DNA of 64,000 nt, from NCBI GenBank assembly GCA_002323245.1, contig DCPU01000011.1, positions 30,128 to 94,127 of the forward strand, written 5' to 3'. Under the pieces are notes generated by a model. That model was not told where the DNA came from and ran no database searches. It worked only from the letters and a program-made list of their open reading frames with translations. Positions 43,752 to 52,207 of the stretch are shown one piece after another (within the stretch, counting starts at the first letter, position 1; every line of letters begins with the position of its first letter). A program made the position numbers and the translations under genes. Source of the DNA: Mariprofundus sp. UBA1536 (GTDB lineage Bacteria; Pseudomonadota; Zetaproteobacteria; Mariprofundales; Mariprofundaceae).

Positions 43752-44747
43752 TTACACCATATCATCGGCGCTTAAGGTGATGGTACCATCATCATCTAAC
43801 TTGCGCACAACTTGCAAAATTCGTTGTTGGGCTTCTTCCACATCCACAAGCTTGAGCGGCCCCATCACTTGCATGTCTTCGCGCATAATTTCTGCAGCGC
43901 GTTTGGACATATTGCCGAAGAAATTTTCCGCCAATTCGTCGGGAGCGCCTTTAAGCGCCTTCACCAAGTCATCGGAAGAAATATGTTTGAGTAGGGTTTG
44001 AATATCTTTGGACGAAAGCGCCAACAAATCCTCGAAAATAAGCAGCAGTTTATCCACTTGCGAGTACAGCTCAGAGTCTTGTTGTTCAATGCGTTCGAGC
44101 AATGGGCGCGACACATCTTTATCCAATGTTTTAAGAATCTCGACAAGGCTAACCATACCGTCAAAGCTCATACCTGAGCTACCTGTGGCTTCGGCCAATT
44201 CTTTTTCCAGGGTCTCTTCAATATCGCGCACCAAATCTGAAGGCAGTGTTTCAATTTTCGACATACGCATCAACACCGACATCTGCACATCTTCAGGCAA
44301 TCTCGAAATCACTTGGCTGGCTACGCCCGTATCAATCTTACCCAAAATCAAAGCAATGGTTTGTGGATGTTCTGCTTCGATATACGACAAAATCATGGTT
44401 GGGCTCAAGCGGGATAATTTTTCCCAAATGGTAAACTGGCGCGGCTTATCAATGTAATCGATAATGGCATTGGCCTTTTCTTGGCTCACTGCATATTGCA
44501 GCAAAGCACGCACATCTTTGTGCGAACTATAAAGCAGTGGGTCATCCGAATCATGAATACTTAAATATTCTTCAAGCACGGCCTTGAGTAAATCCGGTTC
44601 AATTCGGCCAAGCTCTGACATTTTCCTGCTGATTCTGGCCAGTGTTTCATGATCCAAATCTTGAATGATGGGCGTAGCAGCTTCTGGGCCTACGCAATAC
44701 AACAATATCGCAGCCTTATCTTCACCCGTAAGTTCATCGGTTCTCAT
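43752..44747 (-). CDS. fliG: Flagellar motor switch protein FliG
   Basis: Forms the rotor ring on FliF and transmits torque from the stators. It has 331 residues. The middle-domain EHPQ motif is in EAEHPQTIALILGKI (about residue 127). The C-terminal domain carries the torque helix with charged residues (SKRAAEIMREDMQVMGPLKL) and ends in VVRKLDDDGTITLSADD. The N-terminus (TGEDKAAILLYCVGPEAA) binds FliF. It lies 3 bases after fliF. It is complete and unremarkable. Confidence 0.97.
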   Translation of the reverse strand: MRTDELTGEDKAAILLYCVGPEAATPIIQDLDHETLARISRKMSELGRIEPDLLKAVLEEYLSIHDSDDPLLYSSHKDVRALLQYAVSQEKANAIIDYIDKPRQFTIWEKLSRLSPTMILSYIEAEHPQTIALILGKIDTGVASQVISRLPEDVQMSVLMRMSKIETLPSDLVRDIEETLEKELAEATGSSGMSFDGMVSLVEILKTLDKDVSRPLLERIEQQDSELYSQVDKLLLIFEDLLALSSKDIQTLLKHISSDDLVKALKGAPDELAENFFGNMSKRAAEIMREDMQVMGPLKLVDVEEAQQRILQVVRKLDDDGTITLSADDMV

Positions 44748-44750
44748 GAC

Positions 44751-46385
44751 TTAGCTCACCCACTCTTGAACCACACGACTGGCGCGATTGGGGTCGCTCA
44801 AAATCGCTGCTCTGGCTCGATTCATTTGAATCGCCGATTCAGGCACACCAGGAAGTGGCACGCCATTGCTATCGACGCCAAGTGCATTTTGTTCGCGCTC
44901 ATCTGTGCTGGCGATACGTTTGGCCATGGGTCGCATGATAAACCACGCCACCAGCAATAAAGCCAACACACCCAAGCCATAACGAAGCAATTCCAAATAA
45001 AAGGTTTTATCCACCAAACCATCCATATCATCTACTGCTGCGCCGGAAATATCATGTAGGGGCAAGCTTTGCACTTCTACCGTATCACCGCGATCTTCGC
45101 TAAAGCCTGAAGCGCTACGCACCAAATCTTGAATAGCGCCAAGCTCTGCCTCACTGCGTGGCACAAACGTTTTTACACCATTTTCACCTTCAGTATAAGC
45201 GCCGCCAACAATCACAGCGATAGAGAGCTTCTCAATGGTACCAAAGGGTGTGATGCGTTGTTCGGTTTTGCTGCTGATTTCATAATTCATGGTGTTTTCA
45301 GAGCGGCTGGCTTCTTCTTTGGGCGGCTCATTGCTCACCAATGCGCCATCAGCACCCACATTATCAGGATTGTTTGATGCCATACCAGGCACACCCATCG
45401 GTGTAGCATCCACTGCCGAGCGTTTTTCATCAATGGCTTTGGAGCTACGCAACACTTGTTCATCGGGGTTAAAAATATGCGAATTGCTTTCCACATGCTC
45501 ACGGTTGATATCGGCAGACACCCGCACAATGGCCTGACCAGAGCCTACGACTTGCTCCAACATGCTGGTTAAACGTGCTTCATAGCTGGTTTCCAATCGT
45601 GCTTCATAATCCATCATACTTTGGCCTTCACCAGAAGGTTGAAGCTTTTCATTGGCAGATAACATATTGCCCGATGAATCCACCACAGTGACAGCGGCCC
45701 TATCCAGTTCTGCCACAGCAGAGGCCACCAAACTTTGAATAGCATCCACAGATTGTTGCGGTAATTTTTTATTGCCGGTGAGCTTGAGCATCACCGAGGC
45801 CGAAGCTTTGCGATCACGCTCAGCAAACGCTGATTCTTTGGGTAATACCAAATGCACGCGGGCTGCAGCCACTGCTGGCAACACTTCAATGGTGCGCGAT
45901 AGCTCCACTTGCAAGGCGCGTTGTAGATTTACTTTTTGCGTAAAATCACTCACCCCAAATTCATTGGCTCTATCAAAGATTTCAAAACCTTGGCCATTAC
46001 CGGGTGCCATATCAGCGCTAGCAAGCGTCAAACGCACTGCATAGACTTGATCTTCAGGCACAAGCACAGTGCCTGCGCCTTGTAATTTGTAGGGGATTTT
46101 TTCTTTTTGCAAAAGCTCCACAATGGCCGCTGCATCTTTTTCATCCATGCCTGAATACACAGCCCGATATGGGCTTTCACTCGACCACAACATCAAACCC
46201 ACAAAGCCAACAAACATCATCGCTGCGGCAAAAAACAAAATGCCACGGCGGTTATTGATAATCGTCGTTTGAAAATTTGACATCATCGGCGGCACGCCAT
46301 CGACGCTTCCCGATAATACATCTTGATTACCCATTTGATTTTGGGATAGGCCTTGCCCTTGTTGTGGTCTTAATCCTTCAGCCAT
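44751..46385 (-). CDS. fliF: Flagellar MS-ring protein FliF
   Basis: Builds the MS ring in the inner membrane. It has 544 residues with two membrane helices (about 48-68 and 455-475). The periplasmic part includes the secretin-like ring domain (PGNGQGFEIFDRANEFGVSD, LQRALQVELSRTIEVLPAV), and the typical ENTMNYEISSKTEQRITPFG segment lies in the extended loop. The cytoplasmic C-terminus that binds FliG ends RASRVVQEWVS. The N-terminal 40 residues are Gln/Gly rich, which is common in this family. Confidence 0.97.
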   Translation of the reverse strand: MAEGLRPQQGQGLSQNQMGNQDVLSGSVDGVPPMMSNFQTTIINNRRGILFFAAAMMFVGFVGLMLWSSESPYRAVYSGMDEKDAAAIVELLQKEKIPYKLQGAGTVLVPEDQVYAVRLTLASADMAPGNGQGFEIFDRANEFGVSDFTQKVNLQRALQVELSRTIEVLPAVAAARVHLVLPKESAFAERDRKASASVMLKLTGNKKLPQQSVDAIQSLVASAVAELDRAAVTVVDSSGNMLSANEKLQPSGEGQSMMDYEARLETSYEARLTSMLEQVVGSGQAIVRVSADINREHVESNSHIFNPDEQVLRSSKAIDEKRSAVDATPMGVPGMASNNPDNVGADGALVSNEPPKEEASRSENTMNYEISSKTEQRITPFGTIEKLSIAVIVGGAYTEGENGVKTFVPRSEAELGAIQDLVRSASGFSEDRGDTVEVQSLPLHDISGAAVDDMDGLVDKTFYLELLRYGLGVLALLLVAWFIMRPMAKRIASTDEREQNALGVDSNGVPLPGVPESAIQMNRARAAILSDPNRASRVVQEWVS

Positions 46386-46434
46386 ACTGCCCCCAGCATA
46401 ATTTTATTAACTATTTTGTTTACTTAGAATGAAT

Positions 46435-46746
46435 CTATACTTGCATGCGAATCACTTCGCGGTAGGCATCGAGTAATTTATTACGCGCTGATAACATCAA
46501 TTGAAAGGATAAGTCAGCTTGTTTCACTGCCAATAACGTTTCCGACATATTGCCTTCACCCGTAATCGCCAAGTTTTCGGCTTGGGCTGATGCTTCTTTT
46601 TTCGCATGATTGGTTTCTTGTACGTATTGTTTGAGCATCTCCGAAAAGCTGCCTTTTTCCGTGCTTTGGTTTTCTTCAGTTTGAAGCACTGATTTACTGG
46701 CACCACCTAGGTTTTGCACACTTGGACCGTAACTTTGAATATTCAT
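46435..46746 (-). CDS. fliE: Flagellar hook-basal body protein FliE
   Basis: A 103-residue protein linking the MS ring to the rod. The family C-terminus is clear: MSETLLAVKQADLSFQLMLSARNKLLDAYREVIRMQV, of which ADLSFQLMLSARNKLLDAY is the signature. The N-terminal part is Ser/Gln rich and variable. It lies between flgC (13-base gap) and fliF in the standard order of this operon. It ends 49 bases before fliF. Confidence 0.95.
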   Translation of the reverse strand: MNIQSYGPSVQNLGGASKSVLQTEENQSTEKGSFSEMLKQYVQETNHAKKEASAQAENLAITGEGNMSETLLAVKQADLSFQLMLSARNKLLDAYREVIRMQV

Positions 46747-46759
46747 GACTTAACCCCTT

Positions 46760-47206
46760 TTACCGCAACAGCTCTAAAGCTTTTAAAAACATACGTTTGG
46801 ATGCATCCATGGTGGTGATATTGGCCTCAAAGCTTCGCGAAGCTGAATTCATATCCACCATCTCTTCGATGGTGTTGACGTTGGGCATATTCACCATGCC
46901 TTGGGCATCAGCATCAGGATGAGCTGGATCATAAATCTGATTAAATGGGCTAGGGTCTTTACTTACTTCCGCAACGCGTACCGATTGTGGCGTAGCCTTA
47001 TTCAATTTACCACTATACACATGACTAAAATCCTGTTTGACACCAATGGTTTCAAACACCACTTGGCTGCGGCGGTATGGACCACCCGAGGCTGTTTTTG
47101 TTGATTCAGAGTTGGCAATATTTTCTGCCACCACATCCATGCGCGCCCGCTGCGCTGACATGCCTGCTGAGCTGATATGCATGGAAGTAAAAAGATCATT
47201 GGCCAT
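46760..47206 (-). CDS. flgC: Flagellar basal-body rod protein FlgC
   Basis: A proximal rod protein of 148 residues. The N-terminal rod motif is SSAGMSAQRARMDVVAENIANSES; the C-terminal helix is VDMNSASRSFEANITTMDASK. PNVNTIEEMVDM is the conserved run before it. AAGGAGC precedes the ATG. It is exported without a cleaved signal peptide through the flagellar type III system. The order flgB-flgC-fliE is preserved. Confidence 0.96.
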   Translation of the reverse strand: MANDLFTSMHISSAGMSAQRARMDVVAENIANSESTKTASGGPYRRSQVVFETIGVKQDFSHVYSGKLNKATPQSVRVAEVSKDPSPFNQIYDPAHPDADAQGMVNMPNVNTIEEMVDMNSASRSFEANITTMDASKRMFLKALELLR

Positions 47207-47248
47207 GGCTTGCTCCTTTTGATTCGTCTTGCCTTTGTGTTAAAAACA

Positions 47249-47656
47249 TTATCGACCCGCCTCTTTAATCACATTGCCAATACCATCGAGGCGACCTTGC
47301 AGAATTTTCATGTTCAGCTCAAACATCAATTGATTTTCAGCCAAAGTGGACATCTGTTGCTCAACATCCACGGTATTACCATCCATACGTTGCTCATCGG
47401 TAGAACGCTGAAAAACACTCATCGATAAGGATTCACTGGTGGGGCCTGAAATATGGTTAGGGTGAGTTCTTGCCACTGCGGCAGATTCTGCCGCTGCTAA
47501 TTTCTCTTTATAAAAATCGGAAAAGCCACGTTTATCAGCCTGATAATGGGGTGTATCAGCGTTAGCAATATTGCTGGAAATAACGGTTTGGGTTTGCTCG
47601 CGGGCAGCAGCAGCAGCACCAAGCCTTAGAAAATGATCCGAAAAAATATCTGCCAT
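47249..47656 (-). CDS. flgB: Flagellar basal-body rod protein FlgB
   Basis: A 135-residue rod protein, first gene of the flagellar operon. The signature VISSNIANADTPHYQADKRG lies near residue 30, and the C-terminal helix contains ENQLMFELNMKILQGRL. I place the start at the ATG at 47656, with GGGAGAG eight bases upstream; a longer in-frame extension rich in Cys and Trp has no support. Its expression is expected from the sigma-54 promoter 47 bases upstream. Confidence 0.95.
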   Translation of the reverse strand: MADIFSDHFLRLGAAAAAREQTQTVISSNIANADTPHYQADKRGFSDFYKEKLAAAESAAVARTHPNHISGPTSESLSMSVFQRSTDEQRMDGNTVDVEQQMSTLAENQLMFELNMKILQGRLDGIGNVIKEAGR

Positions 47657-47702
47657 AATTTCTCTCCCACACCAACAAAATGCTGTTGATAGCAAGAGAT
47701 AA

Positions 47703-47717
47703 GCAAAGAGAATGCCA
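47703..47717 (-). promoter_or_regulatory. Sigma-54 promoter of the flgB operon
   Basis: The minus strand reads TGGCAT-TCTCT-TTGC followed by TT. This is the -24 element with GG, exactly five spacer bases and the -12 element with GC, matching the RpoN consensus with one change in the -24 element. Transcription should start near 47691, about 35 bases before the flgB ATG. Sigma-54 control of middle flagellar genes through an FlrC/FleQ-type activator is well known in proteobacteria; no activator gene is in this window. Confidence 0.78.
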
Positions 47718-47919
47718 TAAATGGTTAAAAGCAGCGCTAAAGGAAAGAAAAATCAAGTGCGGCTTGGCCATACAAGGGAAGGAGAAAAGAACATTTGGGG
47801 GGAGAAATGTATAATTTTCACGACCAAGCCGCAGCTGATAAACTATCTATCGTCAGCGAAGCACCCAACTTTAATTTTTGTTTAAATTATTTTTTTAACC
47901 ACAGCGACACAGCAGTAAA
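47718..47919. other. Non-coding stretch upstream of the flagellar promoter
   Basis: Together with the promoter and the repeat this forms a 440-base region without a gene. I see no credible coding frame, no tRNA and no strong palindrome in it. It is AT-rich toward the repeat (47870-47900). Activator-binding sites for the sigma-54 promoter would be expected about 80-150 bases upstream, that is within this stretch, but none can be named from sequence alone. Confidence 0.5.
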
Positions 47920-48070
47920 CGCTTTGTGACCACCTTTGTTATAGCTGCGCCGGAATGTCAGTCATAAAAAGGATTAGCGCTGTGACACGCGCCCTTTTTC
48001 TACTTGTAAGTGGAGGAAATACGCAACTGTGTAAGGGCTTTGCTTCGTTTCTTTGCCGACAAAGAAATGA
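47920..48070 (+). repeat. Dispersed hairpin repeat, copy B
   Basis: Second copy of the element at 13885-14040, in the same strand orientation, here between the 3' end of hom and the flgB promoter. The shared core starts TATAGCTGCGCCGGAA. Hairpin 1 pairs AAAAAGG (47966-47972) with CCTTTTT (47993-47999), with inner GCGC/GCGC around TGTGACAC. Hairpin 2 pairs TTTCTTTG (48048-48055) with CAAAGAAA (48060-48067) over a four-base loop. Hairpin 2 occupies the same place as in copy A but has different paired bases, which suggests the structure rather than the sequence is kept. Confidence 0.75.
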
Positions 48071-48096
48071 AGGAAAACGCATTATTAGAATCGGTT

Positions 48097-49422
48097 TCAG
48101 TCGTCAAAAGGTTCTTTACGCAGAATAAGCACTTCACCAGCAATCGTGGACAATGCTTCAATGCGGCGAATCGCAGCCTGCAAATTACCTTCTGTTGTTA
48201 AGTGCGTGAGCATCACAACAGCCACATTTTCAGCAGCATTACGCTCTTTTTGTTGCATCGCTTCCAAGCTAATTTGATGCTCCGCCAAAATTGTGGCAAC
48301 TGATGCAATCACACCTGGCATATCTTTGACTGTAAGCCTCAGATAATACTCACTTTCCACTTCTTCCATCGGCATCAAAGGCAAAGCTTTACGCACATCC
48401 GCTTGGTAACCCATCGGTGGCGCCAAAAATTCGACACCATGCGGAAAAACACGAGCGATATCCATAATATCAGCCACCACAGCCGATGCCGTCGGCCGCT
48501 CACCAGCGCCGCGACCAATCAACACAGAGTGTTCAATAAAGTCACCCGAAATCATCACAGCATTATAAGAATCTGACACTTGGGCAATTTGTTCAGTTAA
48601 AGGCACTAAGGTTGGGTGCACGCGCATTTCAACACGCTCAACCTTACCATTTTTACCGTGCGGCTTGGCAATGCCAAGCAACTTGATGCGATAGCCAAGC
48701 TCATGCACAGCTTCAATATCAGCTGCGCCAATTTTACTGATGCCTTCGGTGAACACCTGATCAAATTGGATGGTAGAGCCATAAGCCATAGAGGCCAAAA
48801 TCGATAGTTTATGGGCAGTATCAATGCCTTCCACATCAAAAGTTGGGTCAGCTTCGGCATAACCCAAAGCTTGCGCTTCTTTAAGCACATCAGCATACGA
48901 TGCACCCTCATTTTCCATTTTGGTGAGGATAAAATTACAAGTGCCGTTTAAAATGCCATATACCGACTCAATGGCATTCGCGGCTGCACCTTCGCGCAAG
49001 GCTTTAAGGCATGGAATACCGCCGCCAACAGCTGCTTCAAATCCAATGGATACACCATGCTCTGCTGCAAAAGGAAACAACTCTTCACCATGTTTTGCTA
49101 TCAGGGCTTTGTTGGCAGTCACAACATGCTTACCATGCCTCATCGCTTCCATCACAAACGAGCGCGCAGGCTCATAACCGCCAATCAGCTCCACGACCAA
49201 ATCAATATCATCAGCAGTAACGACAGCCTTGGCATCATCACACAAACGCACAGTCGATAAATCCAAACCAAAATCGCGATCGAGAACGCGGTCGGCAGCA
49301 GCCACCAAACGCACTTTTTTTCCTAGTCGTTTTGACATCAGGTCTTGCTGCTCAAGCAAAATGCGAGCAACACCCAAACCAATGGTGCCTAGTCCTAGAA
49401 TACCTACACGAATTTCAGTCAC
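48097..49422 (-). CDS. hom: Homoserine dehydrogenase
   Basis: Reduces aspartate semialdehyde to homoserine, on the path to threonine and methionine. It has 441 residues: an N-terminal NAD(P) Rossmann domain (ILGLGTIGLGVARILL), the catalytic region with FEAAVGGGIPCLKALREG and GILNGTCNFILTKM, and a C-terminal ACT domain (LTVKDMPGVIASVATILAEH) for threonine feedback. It has no fused aspartokinase. It follows alaC by 2 bases, a pairing seen in many proteobacteria. It feeds homoserine toward the MetH product in the same window. Confidence 0.97.
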   Translation of the reverse strand: MTEIRVGILGLGTIGLGVARILLEQQDLMSKRLGKKVRLVAAADRVLDRDFGLDLSTVRLCDDAKAVVTADDIDLVVELIGGYEPARSFVMEAMRHGKHVVTANKALIAKHGEELFPFAAEHGVSIGFEAAVGGGIPCLKALREGAAANAIESVYGILNGTCNFILTKMENEGASYADVLKEAQALGYAEADPTFDVEGIDTAHKLSILASMAYGSTIQFDQVFTEGISKIGAADIEAVHELGYRIKLLGIAKPHGKNGKVERVEMRVHPTLVPLTEQIAQVSDSYNAVMISGDFIEHSVLIGRGAGERPTASAVVADIMDIARVFPHGVEFLAPPMGYQADVRKALPLMPMEEVESEYYLRLTVKDMPGVIASVATILAEHQISLEAMQQKERNAAENVAVVMLTHLTTEGNLQAAIRRIEALSTIAGEVLILRKEPFDD

Positions 49423-49424
49423 GT

Positions 49425-50603
49425 TTACGCTCCTGCGTTTAAGAAATTTTTGATGCCGCGCACGGCTTGACGCGTGCGATGTTCATTTTCAATCAAAGCA
49501 ATGCGCACATGGGTATCACCATATTCACCAAAGCCAACGCCTGGGGCTACAGCAACTCCAGCTTCCACCAATAATTTTTTCGAAAATTCTAATGAGCCCA
49601 TGGCTTTAAATTCATCAGGAATTTCGGCCCAGACAAACATGGTGGCTTTGGGCACTTCTGCCATCCAACCAATACTGTGCAAGCCACTCATCAACACATC
49701 ACGGCGCGATTGGTACATGCCGCGAATCTCTTGCACACAATCTTGCGGGCCATTAAGCGCAGCGCAGGCAGCAATTTGTAGCGGCTGAAACATGCCATAA
49801 TCAAGGTATGACTTGATCTTGGCCAAAGCAGCGACGATTTCAGGATTACCCACCATGCATCCAATACGCCAGCCGGGCATATTGTAGGTCTTGGATAAGG
49901 AGTAAAACTCCACAGCCACATCTTTAGCGCCAGGTACCTGCATAATCGATGGGCATTCATAACCATCAAATGTGATTTCAGCATAGGCAATATCTGAAAT
50001 CACCATCAAATTATTTTCACGAGCAAAATCAACAAGTTTGACATAAAAATCCAAGTCCACTACTTGCGCAGTAGGATTGGATGGGAAATTCACAATAATG
50101 ATTTTCGGGCGCGGCCAAGAATCTTTCACCGCCTGCTCAATATCAGCGATATAATCGCGGTTTGGGCCCATAGGTACATGGCGAATATCTGCGCCAGCAA
50201 TGATAAAACCATAGGGATGGATGGGGTAAGCTGGGTTTGGCGATAAAATCAAATCGCCTGGCGAAGTTATCGCCACAGCCAAATGCGCCAAACCTTCTTT
50301 GGAACCAATAGTTACAATCGCTTCGGTCTCTGGATCCAAATCCACGTCAAATTTACGTTTGTACCAACCGCAAATTGCTTTACGCAAACCGGGAATACCG
50401 CGTGATACCGAATAGCGGTGATTGCGGCCATCTTGGGCTGCCTCGCAAAGTTTATCGACGATATGTTGTGGGGTCGGCTGATCGGGATTGCCCATACCAA
50501 AGTCGATAATATCGCGTTCGGCGTGGCGCAATTCCATTTTCAGCTTATTGACTTGAGCAAAAACATAAGGTGGAAGACGTTTTAATTTCTCAAATTCGCG
50601 CAT
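49425..50603 (-). CDS. alaC: AlaC-type alanine/glutamate-pyruvate aminotransferase
   Basis: A PLP-dependent transaminase of 392 residues. It matches the AlaC/YfdZ group: the N-terminal KRLPPYVFAQVNKLKMELRH, IIDFGMGNPDQPTP, the NFPSNPTAQVVD segment, the PLP lysine in YSLSKTYNMPGWRIG and the C-terminal arginine in THVRIALIENEHR. AlaC makes alanine from pyruvate. It is the upstream partner of hom, 2 bases apart. The genes need not share a pathway, but linkage to amino-acid synthesis is plain. Confidence 0.93.
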   Translation of the reverse strand: MREFEKLKRLPPYVFAQVNKLKMELRHAERDIIDFGMGNPDQPTPQHIVDKLCEAAQDGRNHRYSVSRGIPGLRKAICGWYKRKFDVDLDPETEAIVTIGSKEGLAHLAVAITSPGDLILSPNPAYPIHPYGFIIAGADIRHVPMGPNRDYIADIEQAVKDSWPRPKIIIVNFPSNPTAQVVDLDFYVKLVDFARENNLMVISDIAYAEITFDGYECPSIMQVPGAKDVAVEFYSLSKTYNMPGWRIGCMVGNPEIVAALAKIKSYLDYGMFQPLQIAACAALNGPQDCVQEIRGMYQSRRDVLMSGLHSIGWMAEVPKATMFVWAEIPDEFKAMGSLEFSKKLLVEAGVAVAPGVGFGEYGDTHVRIALIENEHRTRQAVRGIKNFLNAGA

Positions 50604-50719
50604 AAATAGTGGTGTTCTCCCAAAAATAGTCAGCAGACTTTATGAACAAGCGCATAAAGGTCAACGGATAAACATCGGTCAGTAATAATCGTCATGTTTG
50701 CCCAACAATTGAAGGAAAC

Positions 50720-51649
50720 TCAAAAACGAATATTGGGTCGCAAAATCAAAGACCAGCGCTGACCATCTTGGGTCAAAGACCCCGTATACCGCTGAGAACC
50801 CTCCCAAATTGCACCAAAACCCAAGGAAAAAGTGAGTTTATCCTGATACATGGGCCAATGTTTATCGATAATCAGTGTTTGTTTTGATGGCCTAAAATTC
50901 TCCTGCAAAACATCGAGCTTGTATTCAAAACCCAAGTCCAGAAAAAAAGAATCGGCCTTTTTGGTAAAATCAATGCGATCGCGCCTAGCACCAACAAACA
51001 GCGTGTCACCAATGTCAGGGTGGCTATGGTATTTGGCACCAGCACGAAAACTCCACGACAAATGCTGATTCATGGTTTCTCGCGTGCCCTTCACTTTCCA
51101 CTCCAATTCAAGCCAATGATCACGAATCAAGATATTTTGTTGGATATGATGGCTGCCCACACTTAAAAGATAACCAATATAGCCTTTATCATCACCTTGG
51201 GTTTTTAAACCATCAGGCGGCGCAAAGCGCAGCACCCTTCCCGCAAAAACCGACAAGGCAAAAGGCTCCTCAAAGCCAGTGGTTACAGCTTCAATCACAT
51301 TACCACCCAAACGGGCGTTGTTGCCACTTTCGTAAAGTGTTGGGTATTGATCGCGCAAAAAAACACCAAGCACTGGAAGTGGATTTACGCTGGCTTCAAA
51401 CAAGATAAAATCGGGCTGCAAACTTTCTTGTAAAATGGTTTTATAAATACTCAACTCATCTAAATTGGAAACCACGGGAATGTCTTGATTATCAAAACCT
51501 TTCACCCAAGAAACATTGGAATAATAGGCATCGAGCTCATATTCAAAACTAATATTTGAGTCTTTTTCTTCAGCCTCCACCAATATCGGTTGAAGCAAAA
51601 ACATCAACACCAAGGTGGTAAAAATAATTGTTATGGCTTGCTTATACAA
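50720..51649 (-). CDS. Predicted outer-membrane beta-barrel protein
   Basis: A 309-residue protein with a signal peptide (IIFTTLVLMFLLQPILVEAEE) followed by alternating hydrophobic/polar strands with many aromatic girdle residues. It ends in SLILRPNIRF, a C-terminal Phe as required for BAM recognition. Motifs such as WLELEWKVKGTR, LSWSFRAGAKYH and FFLDLGFEYKLDV fit transmembrane strands. I do not recognise a family; an Asp/His/Ser phospholipase motif is not evident. It stands alone between alaC and clpS, divergent from clpS, and probably has its own promoter. Confidence 0.75.
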   Translation of the reverse strand: MYKQAITIIFTTLVLMFLLQPILVEAEEKDSNISFEYELDAYYSNVSWVKGFDNQDIPVVSNLDELSIYKTILQESLQPDFILFEASVNPLPVLGVFLRDQYPTLYESGNNARLGGNVIEAVTTGFEEPFALSVFAGRVLRFAPPDGLKTQGDDKGYIGYLLSVGSHHIQQNILIRDHWLELEWKVKGTRETMNQHLSWSFRAGAKYHSHPDIGDTLFVGARRDRIDFTKKADSFFLDLGFEYKLDVLQENFRPSKQTLIIDKHWPMYQDKLTFSLGFGAIWEGSQRYTGSLTQDGQRWSLILRPNIRF

Positions 51650-51820
51650 AAAATTCCGCCTTCAACGTTGGGGTGGTGACACAACGTAATGCTTTCAGTG
51701 CGCTGGGGCAATGCTGGCGCTTTATCTGCCTGTCACATATTTTGTTCTTCCTTTGAGGCTTAGCAACAACGAAGCCAAGAGAAGCTTGGCATCATGGAAG
51801 TAGATTTGTAGCATTGCCCC

Positions 51821-52150
51821 ATGCCTATCATTAAGACCCCTGATCAAGAAAAAATCGTTCAAGAAATCGTTGAACGCGTTAAGCTTAAACCACCTGCGAT
51901 GTACGAAGTATTGTTACTCAACGATGACTACACACCCATGGATTTTGTCGAGGATATTCTGCAGCGTTTTTTCGCAAAAAACGAAGAACAAGCCCAACAA
52001 ATCACCATGCAGGTACATGTGCAAGGTAAAGGCTTATGTGGCATTTATCCCAAAGATATTGCTGAAAGCAAATCCATGCAGGTTGAAAGTTATAGCCGCA
52101 AGCACAACCACCCTTTGCAATGCGTTGCTGAAAAAAGCGCCATCGAATAA
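51821..52150 (+). CDS. clpS: ClpS adaptor protein
   Basis: Delivers N-degron substrates to the ClpAP protease. It has 109 residues. The signature YEVLLLNDDYTPMDFVEDIL holds the Asn-Asp-Asp of the substrate pocket, followed by the conserved VHVQGKGLCGIYPKDIAESK and a C-terminal CVAEK. The N-terminal tail that enters the ClpA ring is present (about 25 residues). Normally clpA follows directly; here argS follows after 57 bases, so clpA must lie elsewhere. Confidence 0.96.
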   Translation: MPIIKTPDQEKIVQEIVERVKLKPPAMYEVLLLNDDYTPMDFVEDILQRFFAKNEEQAQQITMQVHVQGKGLCGIYPKDIAESKSMQVESYSRKHNHPLQCVAEKSAIE

Positions 52151-52207
52151 TCAGCACCTTAGCACCACCATCCAAACATCAATGGCCAATGCGGCACGGA
52201 GTTCAAC

